Positions 1-8,992 are shown, counted from the stretch's first letter. The stretch: DNA of 64,000 bases from Candidatus Enterococcus courvalinii (GCF_017315945.1 NZ_JAFLWI010000006.1:233410-297409); one strand, 5' to 3'. Numbers and translations are program-made. The notes: generated by a model from the sequence alone, not told the origin.

Positions 1-2
1 AG

Positions 3-782
3 CGGAAACTTGGACGTTCCATGACTACTCTAGGGGCTGGGTCTGCCATTGTTACAGGTAAAAAAGGACAGTCGGGTTCGGGGAGTTCTGCAAGGACACA
101 AGCAGATCACTCCCGACCAGACGGAAAGGAAAAATCAACACTTGGAAAACGTATCGGTCAAACCATCGGTACAGTAGCTGATACCAAAGACAGAATGGTA
201 GACACTGCTAGTGGTTTGAAAGAACAGGTTAAAGATTTGCCGACCAATGCAAGATATGCAGTATATCAAGGAAAATCCAAAGTAAAAGAGAATGTCCGTG
301 ATTTAACCAGTAGTATTTCTCAAACCAAAGCGGACAGAGCCAGTGGACGCAAGGAACAGCAGGAACAAAGGCGAAAAACCATTGCGAAGCGTCGCTCTGA
401 AATGGAACAGGTCAAACAGAAAAAACAGCCTGCTTCTTCTGTTCATGAAAGACCGACTACAAGACAAGAACAATATCATGATGAACAGACCTCAAAACAG
501 TCTAATATTCAGACTTCATATAAGGAATCTCAACAAGCCAAACAAGAGCGTCCAGCAGTTAAGTCCGATTTTTCAAGTCCAAAAGTGGAACGCCAAGGCA
601 ATACCGTTCAAGAAAAAACCGTTCAAAAGCCAGCAACTTCAACCACTACAGCAGATAGAACTTCACAACGTCCAATCACAAAAGAACGTCCGTCTACTGT
701 TCAAAGAGTACCACTACAAAATACAAGAAGTAGACCACCAATCAAAACCGCCACCATTAAGAAAGTCGGTAAGAAACCATGA
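3..782 (+). CDS. Tn916 ORF15 conjugation membrane protein, C-terminal part only
   Basis: The frame is open through the left edge, so this is the last ~260 residues of a larger protein and the ATG at 21 is internal. In the family, ORF15 is a long protein with an N-terminal multi-membrane part (VirB6/TrbL-like) belonging to the mating-pair channel. What is visible here is only the hydrophilic tail: Lys/Gln/Arg/Ser-rich, low complexity, with repeated KQ, RPT and ERP patterns, which is expected for a cytoplasmic or wall-facing disordered tail. The stop overlaps the start of orf14 by four bases, so the two genes are translationally coupled within the transfer operon. Confidence 0.85.
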   Translation, partial: RKLGRSMTTLGAGSAIVTGKKGQSGSGSSARTQADHSRPDGKEKSTLGKRIGQTIGTVADTKDRMVDTASGLKEQVKDLPTNARYAVYQGKSKVKENVRDLTSSISQTKADRASGRKEQQEQRRKTIAKRRSEMEQVKQKKQPASSVHERPTTRQEQYHDEQTSKQSNIQTSYKESQQAKQERPAVKSDFSSPKVERQGNTVQEKTVQKPATSTTTADRTSQRPITKERPSTVQRVPLQNTRSRPPIKTATIKKVGKKP

Positions 783-1780
783 AGTTGAAAACTTTAGTGA
801 TTGGTGGTTCTGGATTATTCTTGATGGTCTTCTCACTGCTTCTGTTTGTTGCCATTTTATTTTCAGATGAACAGGACAGCGGAATTTCCAATATTCATTA
901 TGGAGGTGTGAATGTTTCCGCAGAAGTGCTGGCTCATAAGCCTATGGTAGAAAAATATGCCAAAGAATATGGCGTTGAAGAATATGTCAACATACTTCTT
1001 GCGATTATACAGGTGGAATCGGGCGGTACTGCGGAAGATGTTATGCAGTCCTCGGAATCCCTCGGTCTTCCACCTAATTCATTGAGTACAGAAGAATCCA
1101 TTAAGCAAGGTGTGAAGTATTTCAGTGAATTATTAGCCAGTAGCGAAAGGCTCAGTGTAGATTTAGAATCGGTTATCCAGTCCTACAATTATGGTGGTGG
1201 TTTCTTAGGGTATGTGGCTAATCGTGGAAATAAATATACCTTTGAACTGGCTCAAAGTTTCTCAAAAGAGTATTCAGGTGGCGAAAAAGTGTCTTACCCC
1301 AATCCCATAGCCATACCTATCAATGGGGGCTGGCGATACAACTATGGCAATATGTTTTATGTGCAACTGGTAACGCAGTATCTTGTCACAACAGAGTTTG
1401 ATGATGATACGGTACAAGCCATCATGGACGAAGCACTGAAATATGAGGGCTGGCGATACGTTTACGGTGGAGCTTCCCCGACTACTTCTTTTGATTGTAG
1501 CGGACTGACACAATGGACGTATGGAAAAGCTGGAATTAACTTACCACGAACCGCACAACAGCAATATGATGTGACCCAGCATATCCCACTATCGGAAGCA
1601 CAAGCTGGCGATTTGGTTTTCTTTCATTCTACCTATAACGCTGGCTCTTATATTACTCATGTTGGGATATACCTTGGCAATAACCGTATGTTTCATGCAG
1701 GCGACCCAATCGGTTATGCCGACTTAACAAGCCCCTACTGGCAACAGCATTTAGTGGGAGCAGGACGAATCAAACAATGA
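779..1780 (+). CDS. Tn916 ORF14, bifunctional wall hydrolase (lysozyme-like plus NlpC/P60)
   Basis: The protein has 333 residues. An N-terminal signal anchor (about residues 5-30, LFLMVFSLLLFVAILF) exports it. Residues ~50-150 form a lysozyme-like domain (ILLAIIQVESGG, then SYNYGGGF). Residues ~210-330 form an NlpC/P60 cysteine peptidase with the catalytic Cys in FDCSGLTQW, the His in ITHVGIYLG and a third polar residue in the MFHAG segment. The family opens peptidoglycan locally so the conjugation channel can be built. The start overlaps orf15 and the stop overlaps orf13 (ATGA), so it sits in one transfer operon. Confidence 0.93.
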   Translation: MKLKTLVIGGSGLFLMVFSLLLFVAILFSDEQDSGISNIHYGGVNVSAEVLAHKPMVEKYAKEYGVEEYVNILLAIIQVESGGTAEDVMQSSESLGLPPNSLSTEESIKQGVKYFSELLASSERLSVDLESVIQSYNYGGGFLGYVANRGNKYTFELAQSFSKEYSGGEKVSYPNPIAIPINGGWRYNYGNMFYVQLVTQYLVTTEFDDDTVQAIMDEALKYEGWRYVYGGASPTTSFDCSGLTQWTYGKAGINLPRTAQQQYDVTQHIPLSEAQAGDLVFFHSTYNAGSYITHVGIYLGNNRMFHAGDPIGYADLTSPYWQQHLVGAGRIKQ

Positions 1781-2709
1781 GAAAGGAAGATTTAATGATG
1801 AAATTTAGAAAAAATCAGAATAAAGAAAAACAGATACCAAAGGAAAAGAAACCTCGTGTCTATAAGGTCAATCCTCATAAAAAGGTTGTGATTGCCTTGT
1901 GGGTACTTTTAGGGCTTAGTTTCAGCTTTGCGATATTCAAGCACTTTACAGCTATAGATACTCATACTATTCACGAAACAACTATCATAGAAAAGGAATA
2001 CGTTGATACTCATCATGTAGAAAATTTTGTAGAGAACTTTGCGAAAGTCTACTATTCATGGGAGCAATCCGATAAGTCCATTGATAATCGAATGGAAAGT
2101 CTAAAAGGCTATCTGACAGATGAACTTCAAGCTCTCAATGTTGATACAGTACGCAAAGATATTCCTGTATCGTCTTCTGTAAGAGGATTTCAGATATGGA
2201 CGGTAGAGCCAACTGGCGACAATGAGTTTAATGTAACCTACAGTGTAGACCAGCTCATTACAGAGGGAGAAAATACAAAGACCGTCCACTCTGCTTATAT
2301 AGTGAGTGTCTATGTAGATGGTTCTGGAAATATGGTACTGGTTAAGAATCCGACCATTACCAACATACCTAAGAAATCAAGTTATAAACCAAAAGCCATT
2401 GAAAGTGAGGGGACGGTTGATTCCATTACAACCAATGAAATCAATGAGTTTTTAACGACGTTCTTCAAGCTCTATCCTACAGCGACAGCCAGTGAACTTT
2501 CCTACTATGTGAATGACGGGATATTAAAACCAATCGGAAAAGAGTACATCTTTCAAGAACTGGTAAATCCTATTCACAATCGTAAGGATAATCAAGTCAC
2601 GGTATCGCTGACAGTGGAGTATATCGACCAGCAGACCAAAGCAACGCAGGTATCTCAATTTGATTTGGTACTTGAAAAGAACGGGAGTAATTGGAAGATT
2701 ATAGAATAA
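1777..2709 (+). CDS. Tn916 ORF13, TcpC-like conjugal transfer protein
   Basis: The protein has 310 residues, with a basic N-terminal cytoplasmic segment, one membrane helix (about residues 37-57, VVIALWVLLGLSFSFAIF) and an extracytoplasmic part with two NTF2-like halves, as in TcpC/VirB8-type channel proteins. The first ATG overlaps the orf14 stop. A better ribosome site (AAAGGAAG) lies just before the two ATG codons at 1795 and 1798, so translation may really start there. It is the last gene of the transfer operon before the tet(M) leader. In Tn916, transcription runs from tet(M) around the circular form into the transfer genes. Confidence 0.9.
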   Translation: MRKEDLMMKFRKNQNKEKQIPKEKKPRVYKVNPHKKVVIALWVLLGLSFSFAIFKHFTAIDTHTIHETTIIEKEYVDTHHVENFVENFAKVYYSWEQSDKSIDNRMESLKGYLTDELQALNVDTVRKDIPVSSSVRGFQIWTVEPTGDNEFNVTYSVDQLITEGENTKTVHSAYIVSVYVDGSGNMVLVKNPTITNIPKKSSYKPKAIESEGTVDSITTNEINEFLTTFFKLYPTATASELSYYVNDGILKPIGKEYIFQELVNPIHNRKDNQVTVSLTVEYIDQQTKATQVSQFDLVLEKNGSNWKIIE

Positions 2710-2778
2710 CAAATATTGGTACATTATTACAGCTATTTTGTAATCACGTACTCTCTTTGATAAAAAATTGGAGATTCC

Positions 2779-2807
2779 TTTACAAATATGCTCTTACGTG
2801 CTATTAT
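2779..2807 (+). promoter_or_regulatory. Probable tet(M) promoter
   Basis: A TTTACA box at 2779-2784 and a TATTAT box at 2802-2807 are separated by 17 bases. They lie upstream of two leader peptides and the tet(M) attenuator. The start site was not mapped; the assignment rests on box quality and position. Confidence 0.7.
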
Positions 2808-2838
2808 TTAAGTATCTATTTAAAAGGAGTTAATAAAT

Positions 2839-2862
2839 ATGCGGCAAGGTATTCTTAAATAA
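2839..2862 (+). CDS. Seven-residue leader peptide MRQGILK upstream of tet(M)
   Basis: An ATG at 2839 preceded by AAAAGGAG encodes MRQGILK and a stop. Its last codons overlap the left arm (2849-2859, GTATTCTTAAA) of an inverted repeat whose right arm is at 2934-2944. Translating ribosomes could therefore change folding of the leader RNA. A second hairpin with a T-run (about 2896-2927) lies between the arms. Its regulatory role is inferred from layout. Confidence 0.45.
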   Translation: MRQGILK

Positions 2863-2983
2863 ACTGTCAATTTGATAGCGGGAACAAATAATTGGATGTC
2901 CTTTTTTAGGAGGGCTTAGTTTTTTGTACCCAGTTTAAGAATACTTTTATCATGTGATTCTAAAGTATCCGGAGAATATCTGT

Positions 2984-3070
2984 ATGCTTTGTATGCCTAT
3001 GGTTATGCATAAAAATCCCAGTGATAAGAGTATTTATCACTGGGATTTTTATGCCCTTTTGGGCTTTTGA
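2984..3070 (+). CDS. tet(M) leader peptide (Tn916 ORF12)
   Basis: This 28-residue ORF begins MLCMPMVMHKN and stops 15 bases before tet(M). Its coding sequence contains the inverted repeat at 3011-3050. It matches the leader peptide known in Tn916, where ribosome speed on the leader under tetracycline decides whether the attenuator hairpin terminates transcription. The reading frame, spacing and hairpin are seen directly; the mechanism is family knowledge. Confidence 0.85.
   Translation: MLCMPMVMHKNPSDKSIYHWDFYALLGF
3011..3050 (+). terminator. tet(M) transcription attenuator
   Basis: The arms AAAAATCCCAGTGATAA (3011-3027) and TTTATCACTGGGATTTTT are near perfect with a five-base loop, and the right arm ends in a T-run. 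It lies inside the leader ORF, so it can end transcription early unless a ribosome disrupts it. Confidence 0.85.
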
Positions 3071-3085
3071 ATGGAGGAAAATCAC

Positions 3086-5005
3086 ATGAAAATTATTAAT
3101 ATTGGAGTTTTAGCTCATGTTGATGCAGGAAAAACTACCTTAACAGAAAGCTTATTATATAACAGTGGAGCGATTACAGAATTAGGAAGCGTGGACAAAG
3201 GTACAACGAGGACGGATAATACGCTTTTAGAACGTCAGAGAGGAATTACAATTCAGACAGGAATAACCTCTTTTCAGTGGGAAAATACGAAGGTGAACAT
3301 CATAGACACGCCAGGACATATGGATTTCTTAGCAGAAGTATATCGTTCATTATCAGTTTTAGATGGGGCAATTCTACTGATTTCTGCAAAAGATGGCGTA
3401 CAAGCACAAACTCGTATATTATTTCATGCACTTAGGAAAATGGGGATTCCCACAATCTTTTTTATCAATAAGATTGACCAAAATGGAATTGATTTATCAA
3501 CGGTTTATCAGGATATTAAAGAGAAACTTTCTGCCGAAATTGTAATCAAACAGAAGGTAGAACTGTATCCTAATGTGTGTGTGACGAACTTTACCGAATC
3601 TGAACAATGGGATACGGTAATAGAGGGAAACGATGACCTTTTAGAGAAATATATGTCCGGTAAATCATTAGAAGCATTGGAACTCGAACAAGAGGAAAGC
3701 ATAAGATTTCAGAATTGTTCTCTGTTCCCTCTTTATCATGGAAGTGCAAAAAGTAATATAGGGATTGATAACCTTATAGAAGTTATTACTAATAAATTTT
3801 ATTCATCAACACATCGAGGTCCGTCTGAACTTTGCGGAAATGTTTTCAAAATTGAATATACAAAAAAAAGACAACGTCTTGCATATATACGCCTTTATAG
3901 TGGAGTACTACATTTACGAGATTCGGTTAGAGTATCAGAAAAAGAAAAAATAAAAGTTACAGAAATGTATACTTCAATAAATGGTGAATTATGTAAGATT
4001 GATAGAGCTTATTCTGGAGAAATTGTTATTTTGCAAAATGAGTTTTTGAAGTTAAATAGTGTTCTTGGAGATACAAAACTATTGCCACAGAGAAAAAAGA
4101 TTGAAAATCCGCACCCTCTACTACAAACAACTGTTGAACCGAGTAAACCTGAACAGAGAGAAATGTTGCTTGATGCCCTTTTGGAAATCTCAGATAGTGA
4201 TCCGCTTCTACGATATTACGTGGATTCTACGACACATGAAATTATACTTTCTTTCTTAGGGAAAGTACAAATGGAAGTGATTAGTGCACTGTTGCAAGAA
4301 AAGTATCATGTGGAGATAGAACTAAAAGAGCCTACAGTCATTTATATGGAGAGACCGTTAAAAAATGCAGAATATACCATTCACATCGAAGTGCCGCCAA
4401 ATCCTTTCTGGGCTTCCATTGGTTTATCTGTATCACCGCTTCCGTTGGGAAGTGGAATGCAGTATGAGAGCTCGGTTTCTCTTGGATACTTAAATCAATC
4501 ATTTCAAAATGCAGTTATGGAAGGGATACGCTATGGTTGTGAACAAGGATTGTATGGTTGGAATGTGACGGACTGTAAAATCTGTTTTAAGTATGGCTTA
4601 TACTATAGCCCTGTTAGTACCCCAGCAGATTTTCGGATGCTTGCTCCTATTGTATTGGAACAAGTCTTAAAAAAAGCTGGAACAGAATTGTTAGAGCCAT
4701 ATCTTAGTTTTAAAATTTATGCGCCACAGGAATATCTTTCACGAGCATACAACGATGCTCCTAAATATTGTGCGAACATCGTAGACACTCAATTGAAAAA
4801 TAATGAGGTCATTCTTAGTGGAGAAATCCCTGCTCGGTGTATTCAAGAATATCGTAGTGATTTAACTTTCTTTACAAATGGACGTAGTGTTTGTTTAACA
4901 GAGTTAAAAGGGTACCATGTTACTACCGGTGAACCTGTTTGCCAGCCCCGTCGTCCAAATAGTCGGATAGATAAAGTACGATATATGTTCAATAAAATAA
5001 CTTAG
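3086..5005 (+). CDS. tet(M): Ribosomal protection protein Tet(M)
   Basis: The 639-residue protein is an EF-G-like GTPase that removes tetracycline from the ribosome. It has a P-loop AHVDAGKTT near residue 10, the G2 region RGITI near 57, the switch motif DTPGH near 74 and NKID near 128 in the G domain, followed by EF-G-like domains 2-5 and the C-terminal helix. An ATG at 3071 is in frame, but the family start [11 protein letters not shown] is at 3086. It is controlled by the upstream leader attenuator. The length is exactly that of the family and no frameshift is seen, so it should be functional. Confidence 0.98.
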
Positions 5006-5102
5006 TGTATTTTATGTTGTTATATAAATATGGTTTCTTGTTAAATAAGATGAAATATTTTTTAATAAAGATTTGAATTAAAGTGTAAAGGAGGAGATAG
5101 TT

Positions 5103-5291
5103 ATTATAAACTACAAGTGGATATTGTGTCCTGTATGTGGAAATAAAACACGATTAAAGATAAGGGAAGATACTGAATTAAAAAAATTCCCCCTCTATTG
5201 TCCGAAATGCAGACAAGAAAATTTAATTGAAATAAAGCAGTTCAAAGTAACTGTGATTACAGAGCCAGACGCAAAGACGCAGAGCCGATAA
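5103..5291 (+). CDS. Cysteine-rich KTR-domain zinc-ribbon protein (Tn916 ORF6)
   Basis: The frame encodes about 62 residues with CPVCGNKTRLKIRE near the N-terminus and CPKCRQE in the middle, a four-cysteine zinc ribbon, ending DAKTQSR. No ATG, GTG or TTG lies at the N-terminus. The ribosome site AAAGGAGGAG at 5087-5096 is perfectly placed (8 bases) for an ATT codon at 5103, so a rare AUU start is the best reading. The function is unknown in the family; it follows tet(M) in all Tn916 relatives and is likely co-transcribed with it. Its stop lies within the left arm of the terminator. Confidence 0.75.
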   Translation: MINYKWILCPVCGNKTRLKIREDTELKKFPLYCPKCRQENLIEIKQFKVTVITEPDAKTQSR

Positions 5292-5327
5292 AATGAGATT
5301 AATACAATCTCATTTTATCGGCTCTTT
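5282..5327. terminator. Terminator between orf6 and convergent orf9
   Basis: A 19-bp perfect inverted repeat (5282-5300 and 5306-5324) with a five-base loop is followed by TTT. Orf6 ends inside the left arm and orf9 ends beyond it from the other side. Confidence 0.85.
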
Positions 5328-5350
5328 CCGTTATGTATGGATTCTTTTAA

Positions 5351-5704
5351 TTAGTCTTCGATGTTTCTTGCTTCGTTGATACCGCTGGCTAAAGATTCCA
5401 TTAAGGATAGTTCTTTGTCTGTAAAGCTATCCATGTATTTCTCTATCTGTAATCGTCGGGTGCTTTTTACCAAGTTATTAGCAGGTAAGAAAAATTCATC
5501 AACGGAAACATGAAGTAACGATACAAGGTCATAAAGAACTTGTATGCTGGGGTGTTGCCCTTTATTTTCAATATTAGTTAAGTACCGTGGGTCAATTTCA
5601 ATCAATGCTCCCACTTGTTCACGAGTTAAACCTCGTTTCAATCGAGCTTCTTTAATGGCTAAACCAAAGGCTCTAAAATCATATTTATCTTCTTTTTTAC
5701 GCAT
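5351..5704 (-). CDS. Tn916 ORF9, HTH (Xre) repressor of the element
   Basis: The 117-residue protein has an Xre-type helix-turn-helix at residues ~12-65 ([20 protein letters not shown], then [13 protein letters not shown]) and a short helical C-terminus. It runs opposite to the rest of the element. In Tn916, ORF9 is thought to repress orf7/orf8 and be lowered when tet(M) transcription reads through, linking tetracycline to transfer. The start ATG has AGGTGG upstream. Its position between tet(M)/orf6 and orf7 is the standard one. Confidence 0.92.
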   Translation of the reverse strand: MRKKEDKYDFRAFGLAIKEARLKRGLTREQVGALIEIDPRYLTNIENKGQHPSIQVLYDLVSLLHVSVDEFFLPANNLVKSTRRLQIEKYMDSFTDKELSLMESLASGINEARNIED

Positions 5705-6208
5705 AGTAGACCACCTCTATACATTTTATTGTTCCTACTGAATTAAAAACAGGTATAGAAAAACGTGTTATATGGTTTATAGGTTTATATTTAATAAAAA
5801 GCACTACTAAACGCCAATAAAAAAAACCGTTATATGGTAGTGCTATTTACGCTGTTAAAATATTGTATATTACTTCCAAATGGCGGTTTGTTGGAGGTCA
5901 ACGTCGCCATGAAGTACATCATATACAATAAATTTCCTTACATTGGGTTCTTGTCAAAAAAAGTCGTCTATCTGCAATAGATAAGTACGTCCACCAATGT
6001 GGTTTTATAAATCATATAGATAGAATAACAGAAGCATGTAAACAGAGAAATAAATCTGTTTATATGCTTTTTTGGCTATTCAGAACTTTTTTACAAAGTT
6101 TATTTATCAGTAATGCAACAAATCCCCCTTTCACATTGGGACTAAGAGTGAAAGGAGATAAACGAGCAAGGCTCACTTCCTTTCCTAGACAGAAAGGGGG
6201 TGAGAAAC
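5705..6208. promoter_or_regulatory. orf9-orf7 intergenic control region
   Basis: About 500 bases without a certain gene. A 23-residue ORF (5909-5980, MKYIIYNKFPYIGFLSKKVV and three more residues) with GGAGG upstream may correspond to the small ORF10 of Tn916, but coding is unproven. A strong hairpin with a T-run lies at 6032-6073. The region should hold the divergent orf9 and orf7 promoters. An overlapping frame at 6064-6252 looks non-coding. Confidence 0.5.
6032..6073 (+). terminator. Terminator/attenuator upstream of orf7
   Basis: Arms at 6032-6046 (AAGCATGTAAACAGA) and 6055-6069 pair almost fully with an 8-base loop and end in a T-run. It precedes orf7 by 135 bases and could stop transcription entering orf7-orf8 from upstream. 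Confidence 0.7.
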
Positions 6209-6631
6209 ATGAAACCATCTTCTTTTCAGACCACAATAGAAAATCAGTTTGACTATATCTGTAAACGTGCTATGGAAGACGAGCGAAAGAATTATATGCT
6301 TTATCTTTCAAGGATTGCAAAGCGTGAGGTGTCCTTTTCGGATGTTGGCGATTATCTTGTTAGCCAGTTTGCGACAACAGATAACTATTCAACTGACTTT
6401 CAGATTTTTACACTCAATGGGTTATCAGTAGGCGTTGAAAATGATTTGTTGAGTGAAGCATTACGTGAGTTGCCAGACAAGAAACGTGAAATTCTACTGC
6501 TGTTTTACTTTATGGACATGAGCGATTCAGAAATTGCAGACCTGTTGAAATTGAACCGTTCTACTGTCTATCGGCATAGAACCAGTGGACTAGCCTTAAT
6601 TAAAAAGTTTATGGAGGAATTTGAAGAATGA
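6209..6631 (+). CDS. Tn916 ORF7, sigma-factor-like regulator
   Basis: The 140-residue protein carries a sigma-70 region-4-like HTH at the C-terminus (LPDKKREILLLFYFMDMSDS then IADLLKLNRSTVYRHR). In Tn916, ORF7 activates transcription that runs through xis-int and, after circularisation, into the transfer genes. The start was moved from the GTG at 6200 to the ATG at 6209 because AGAAAGGGGG lies at 6191-6200. Its stop overlaps the start of orf8 (ATGA). Confidence 0.92.
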   Translation: MKPSSFQTTIENQFDYICKRAMEDERKNYMLYLSRIAKREVSFSDVGDYLVSQFATTDNYSTDFQIFTLNGLSVGVENDLLSEALRELPDKKREILLLFYFMDMSDSEIADLLKLNRSTVYRHRTSGLALIKKFMEEFEE

Positions 6632-6858
6632 AAACACAATATCCTATGATTCCCTTTCCTCTCATTGTAAAGGCAACAGATGGCGATACCGAAGCGATTA
6701 ACCAGATTCTACATCATTACAGAGGGTACATAACGAAGCGTTCCCTACGACTTATGAAAGATGAATATGGCAATCAAAGTATGGTCGTTGATGAAGTCTT
6801 ACGTGGAAGAATGGAAACCAGACTGATTACAAAGATTTTGTCATTTGAAATTAAGTAA
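6628..6858 (+). CDS. Tn916 ORF8, small HTH-domain regulator
   Basis: The 76-residue protein (MKTQYPMIPFPLIVKATDGD at the start) resembles the helix-turn-helix conjugative transposon-like domain seen in sigma-like regulators. It is translationally coupled to orf7 by a four-base overlap. In the family it acts with ORF7 in activating excision and transfer genes. No catalytic feature is visible. Confidence 0.88.
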   Translation: MKTQYPMIPFPLIVKATDGDTEAINQILHHYRGYITKRSLRLMKDEYGNQSMVVDEVLRGRMETRLITKILSFEIK

Positions 6859-7318
6859 TATCCTCTCTCCTTTCGTGGAAGCGTGCTAAACCATTCCACG
6901 CTTCCCGAACAGGGAGGTTTGTTATTCCACCAAAGCATATTGAGCTTTCAATGTGTTTTGATAGGCTAACGAGCCATTGTTCTTTGAAAACTGAATAAAA
7001 GTAATCGAATACGTTTCGATAAGAAAAGAGCCAACGGAACTAACCGCCATGACCTATCTTATAAAGATAGCGAGCGATTCATGTTAGTGATCCGAGAAGC
7101 AATCTTTAGCAGGATTGCCTGCAACGACATTCTTATCGTGATAATGATACTCCCATACAGTCAATAGTCCGAGCGTGATAAAACCGTCGCAGGCAATGAG
7201 TATGGCTACATGAGAACCATGCAGGGGTGGAACTCCCGTGAGCTTTGCTAAAGCTGTTCGATTGCTGGTAAAACAACTTTTATGAAATCCAAATAAGTGA
7301 TTTGGAAAGGAGGATTTT
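6859..7318 (+). promoter_or_regulatory. Noncoding region between orf8 and xis
   Basis: About 460 bases with no convincing gene on the + strand. A hairpin with arms at 6877-6885 and 6897-6905 (GGAAGCGTG/CACGCTTCC) follows orf8. The xis ribosome site (GGAAAGGAGG) is at the end. An 83-codon open frame on the minus strand (7084-7335) overlaps xis; see the rejected list. Confidence 0.5.
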
Positions 7319-7522
7319 ATGAAGCAGACTGACATTCCTATTTGGGAACGTTATACCCTAACCATTGAAGAAGCGTCAAAATATTTTCGTATTGGCGAAA
7401 ACAAGCTACGACGCTTGGCAGAGGAAAATAAAAATGCAAATTGGCTGATTATGAATGGCAATCGTATTCAGATTAAACGAAAACAATTTGAAAAAATTAT
7501 AGATACATTGGACGCAATCTAG
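7319..7522 (+). CDS. xis: Tn916 excisionase Xis
   Basis: The 67-residue protein is a winged-helix, MerR-like DNA-binding factor. The helix-turn-helix is at residues ~14-32 ([20 protein letters not shown]), followed by a wing and a basic C-terminal helix ([12 protein letters not shown]). In Tn916, Xis binds near both ends and helps Int excise the element. The start is supported by AAAGGAGG seven bases upstream. It lies 81 bases ahead of int. Confidence 0.96.
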
Positions 7523-7603
7523 CGTCGCCAAAGGGTCTTGTATATGATAAAATAGTATTAAGTCGTATCAAGGCTCTTTCCATAAAGGAAAGGAGCAAAT
7601 GCC

Positions 7604-8821
7604 ATGTCAGAAAAAAGACGTGACAATAAAGGTCGAATCTTAAAGACTGGAGAGAGCCAACGAAAAGACGGAAGATACTTATACAAATATATAGATTCAT
7701 TTGGAGAACCGCAATTTGTTTACTCGTGGAAACTTGTGGCTACAGACCGAGTACCAGCAGGAAAGCGTGATTGTATCTCACTTAGAGAGAAAATCGCAGA
7801 GTTACAGAAAGACATTCATGATGGTATTGATGTTGTAGGAAAGAAAATGACACTCTGCCAGCTTTACGCAAAACAGAACGCTCAAAGACCAAAGGTTAGA
7901 AAAAACACTGAAACTGGACGCAAATATCTTATGGATATTTTGAAGAAAGACAAGTTAGGTGTAAGAAGTATTGACAGTATTAAGCCATCAGACGCTAAAG
8001 AATGGGCTATTAGAATGAGTGAAAATGGTTATGCTTATCAAACCATCAATAACTACAAACGTTCTTTAAAGGCTTCATTCTATATTGCTATACAAGATGA
8101 TTGTGTTCGGAAGAATCCATTTGACTTTCAACTGAAAGCAGTTCTTGATGATGATACTGTCCCTAAGACCGTACTAACAGAAGAACAGGAAGAAAAACTG
8201 TTAGCCTTTGCAAAAGCTGATAAAACCTACAGCAAAAATTATGATGAAATTCTGATACTCTTAAAAACAGGTCTTCGTATTTCAGAGTTTGGTGGTTTGA
8301 CACTTCCAGATTTAGATTTTGAGAATCGTCTTGTCAATATAGACCATCAGCTATTGAGAGATACTGAAATTGGGTACTACATTGAAACACCAAAGACCAA
8401 AAGTGGCGAACGTCAAGTTCCTATGGTTGAAGAAGCCTATCAAGCATTTAAGCGAGTGTTAGCGAATCGAAAGAATGATAAGCGTGTTGAGATTGATGGA
8501 TATAGTGATTTCCTCTTTCTTAATAGAAAGAACTATCCAAAAGTGGCAAGTGATTACAACGGCATGATGAAAGGTCTTGTTAAGAAATACAATAAGTATA
8601 ACGAGGATAAATTGCCACACATCACTCCACATAGTTTGCGACATACATTCTGTACCAACTATGCAAATGCAGGAATGAATCCAAAGGCATTACAGTACAT
8701 TATGGGACATGCTAATATAGCCATGACGCTGAACTATTACGCACATGCAACATTCGATTCTGCAATGGCAGAAATGAAACGCTTGAATAAAGAGAAGCAA
8801 CAGGAGCGTCTTGTTGCTTAG
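7604..8821 (+). CDS. int: Tn916 tyrosine integrase Int
   Basis: The 405-residue tyrosine recombinase has three parts: an N-terminal arm-type DNA-binding domain (about 1-75, KTGESQRKDGRYLYKYID), a SAM-like core-binding domain (~85-180), and a catalytic domain with the Arg in LLKTGLRISEFGGL, the HSLRHTF box near 350 and the nucleophilic Tyr in MTLNYYAHA near 379. It catalyses excision and integration through coupling sequences with loose A/T-rich target choice. Length and motifs are complete. It is the last gene of the element, about 170 bases from the right end. Confidence 0.97.
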   Translation: MSEKRRDNKGRILKTGESQRKDGRYLYKYIDSFGEPQFVYSWKLVATDRVPAGKRDCISLREKIAELQKDIHDGIDVVGKKMTLCQLYAKQNAQRPKVRKNTETGRKYLMDILKKDKLGVRSIDSIKPSDAKEWAIRMSENGYAYQTINNYKRSLKASFYIAIQDDCVRKNPFDFQLKAVLDDDTVPKTVLTEEQEEKLLAFAKADKTYSKNYDEILILLKTGLRISEFGGLTLPDLDFENRLVNIDHQLLRDTEIGYYIETPKTKSGERQVPMVEEAYQAFKRVLANRKNDKRVEIDGYSDFLFLNRKNYPKVASDYNGMMKGLVKKYNKYNEDKLPHITPHSLRHTFCTNYANAGMNPKALQYIMGHANIAMTLNYYAHATFDSAMAEMKRLNKEKQQERLVA

Positions 8822-8833
8822 TAGTACAAATGA

Positions 8834-8855
8834 ATTTACTACTTATTTACCACTT
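8834..8855 (+). repeat. Tandem 11-bp direct repeats, probable Int arm sites
   Basis: ATTTACTACTT (8834-8844) is followed directly by ATTTACCACTT (8845-8855). They lie just after int, where Tn916 carries its DR-2 sites bound by the Int N-terminal domain. The repeat is seen; the binding role is family knowledge. Confidence 0.6.
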
Positions 8856-8979
8856 CTGACAGCTAAGACATGAGGAAATATGCAAAGAAACGTGAAGTAT
8901 CTTCCTACAGTAAAAATACTCGAAAGCACATAGAATAAGGCTTTACGAGCATTTAAGAAAATATAAAAAGATAATTAGA

Positions 8980-8992
8980 AATTTATACTTTG
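8980..8992 (+). repeat. Right terminus of the Tn916-like element
   Basis: The A/T-rich stretch ending ATTTATACTTTG is the presumed outer end. The next bases, TTTAATAGAAAAA, match the T-rich, short spacer, A-rich type of target. The left end needed to prove the junction is outside the window. Confidence 0.55.

Larger units (their letters stand above)
1..8992 (+). mobile_element. Tn916-family conjugative transposon, right-hand part
   Basis: The order orf15 end, orf14, orf13, leader, tet(M), orf6, divergent orf9, orf7, orf8, xis, int is that of Tn916, and each protein is recognisable. The left part (mobilisation, relaxase, coupling protein and the left end) is outside the window. The right end is placed near 8992, after the A/T-rich stretch ending in ACTTTG; the downstream TTTAATAGAAAAA looks like the usual T-rich/A-rich target with a short coupling segment. 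The exact end is an inference from memory of the Tn916 terminus and could be off by a few bases. The element confers tetracycline resistance and encodes its own excision and integration. Confidence 0.95.

Noticed and set aside
343..870. 175-codon frame overlapping orf15 and orf14
   Set aside because: Shifted-frame shadow of two well-supported Tn916 genes; low-complexity sequence keeps the frame open.
6064..6252. 62-codon frame before orf7
   Set aside because: Begins in the right arm of a terminator and overlaps the orf7 ribosome site and start.
7084..7335. 83-codon frame on the minus strand overlapping the xis start
   Set aside because: It lies antisense in the regulatory region before xis, has no good ribosome site, and no recognisable domain. 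It is sometimes annotated in Tn916 copies, but the sequence gives no support for translation.
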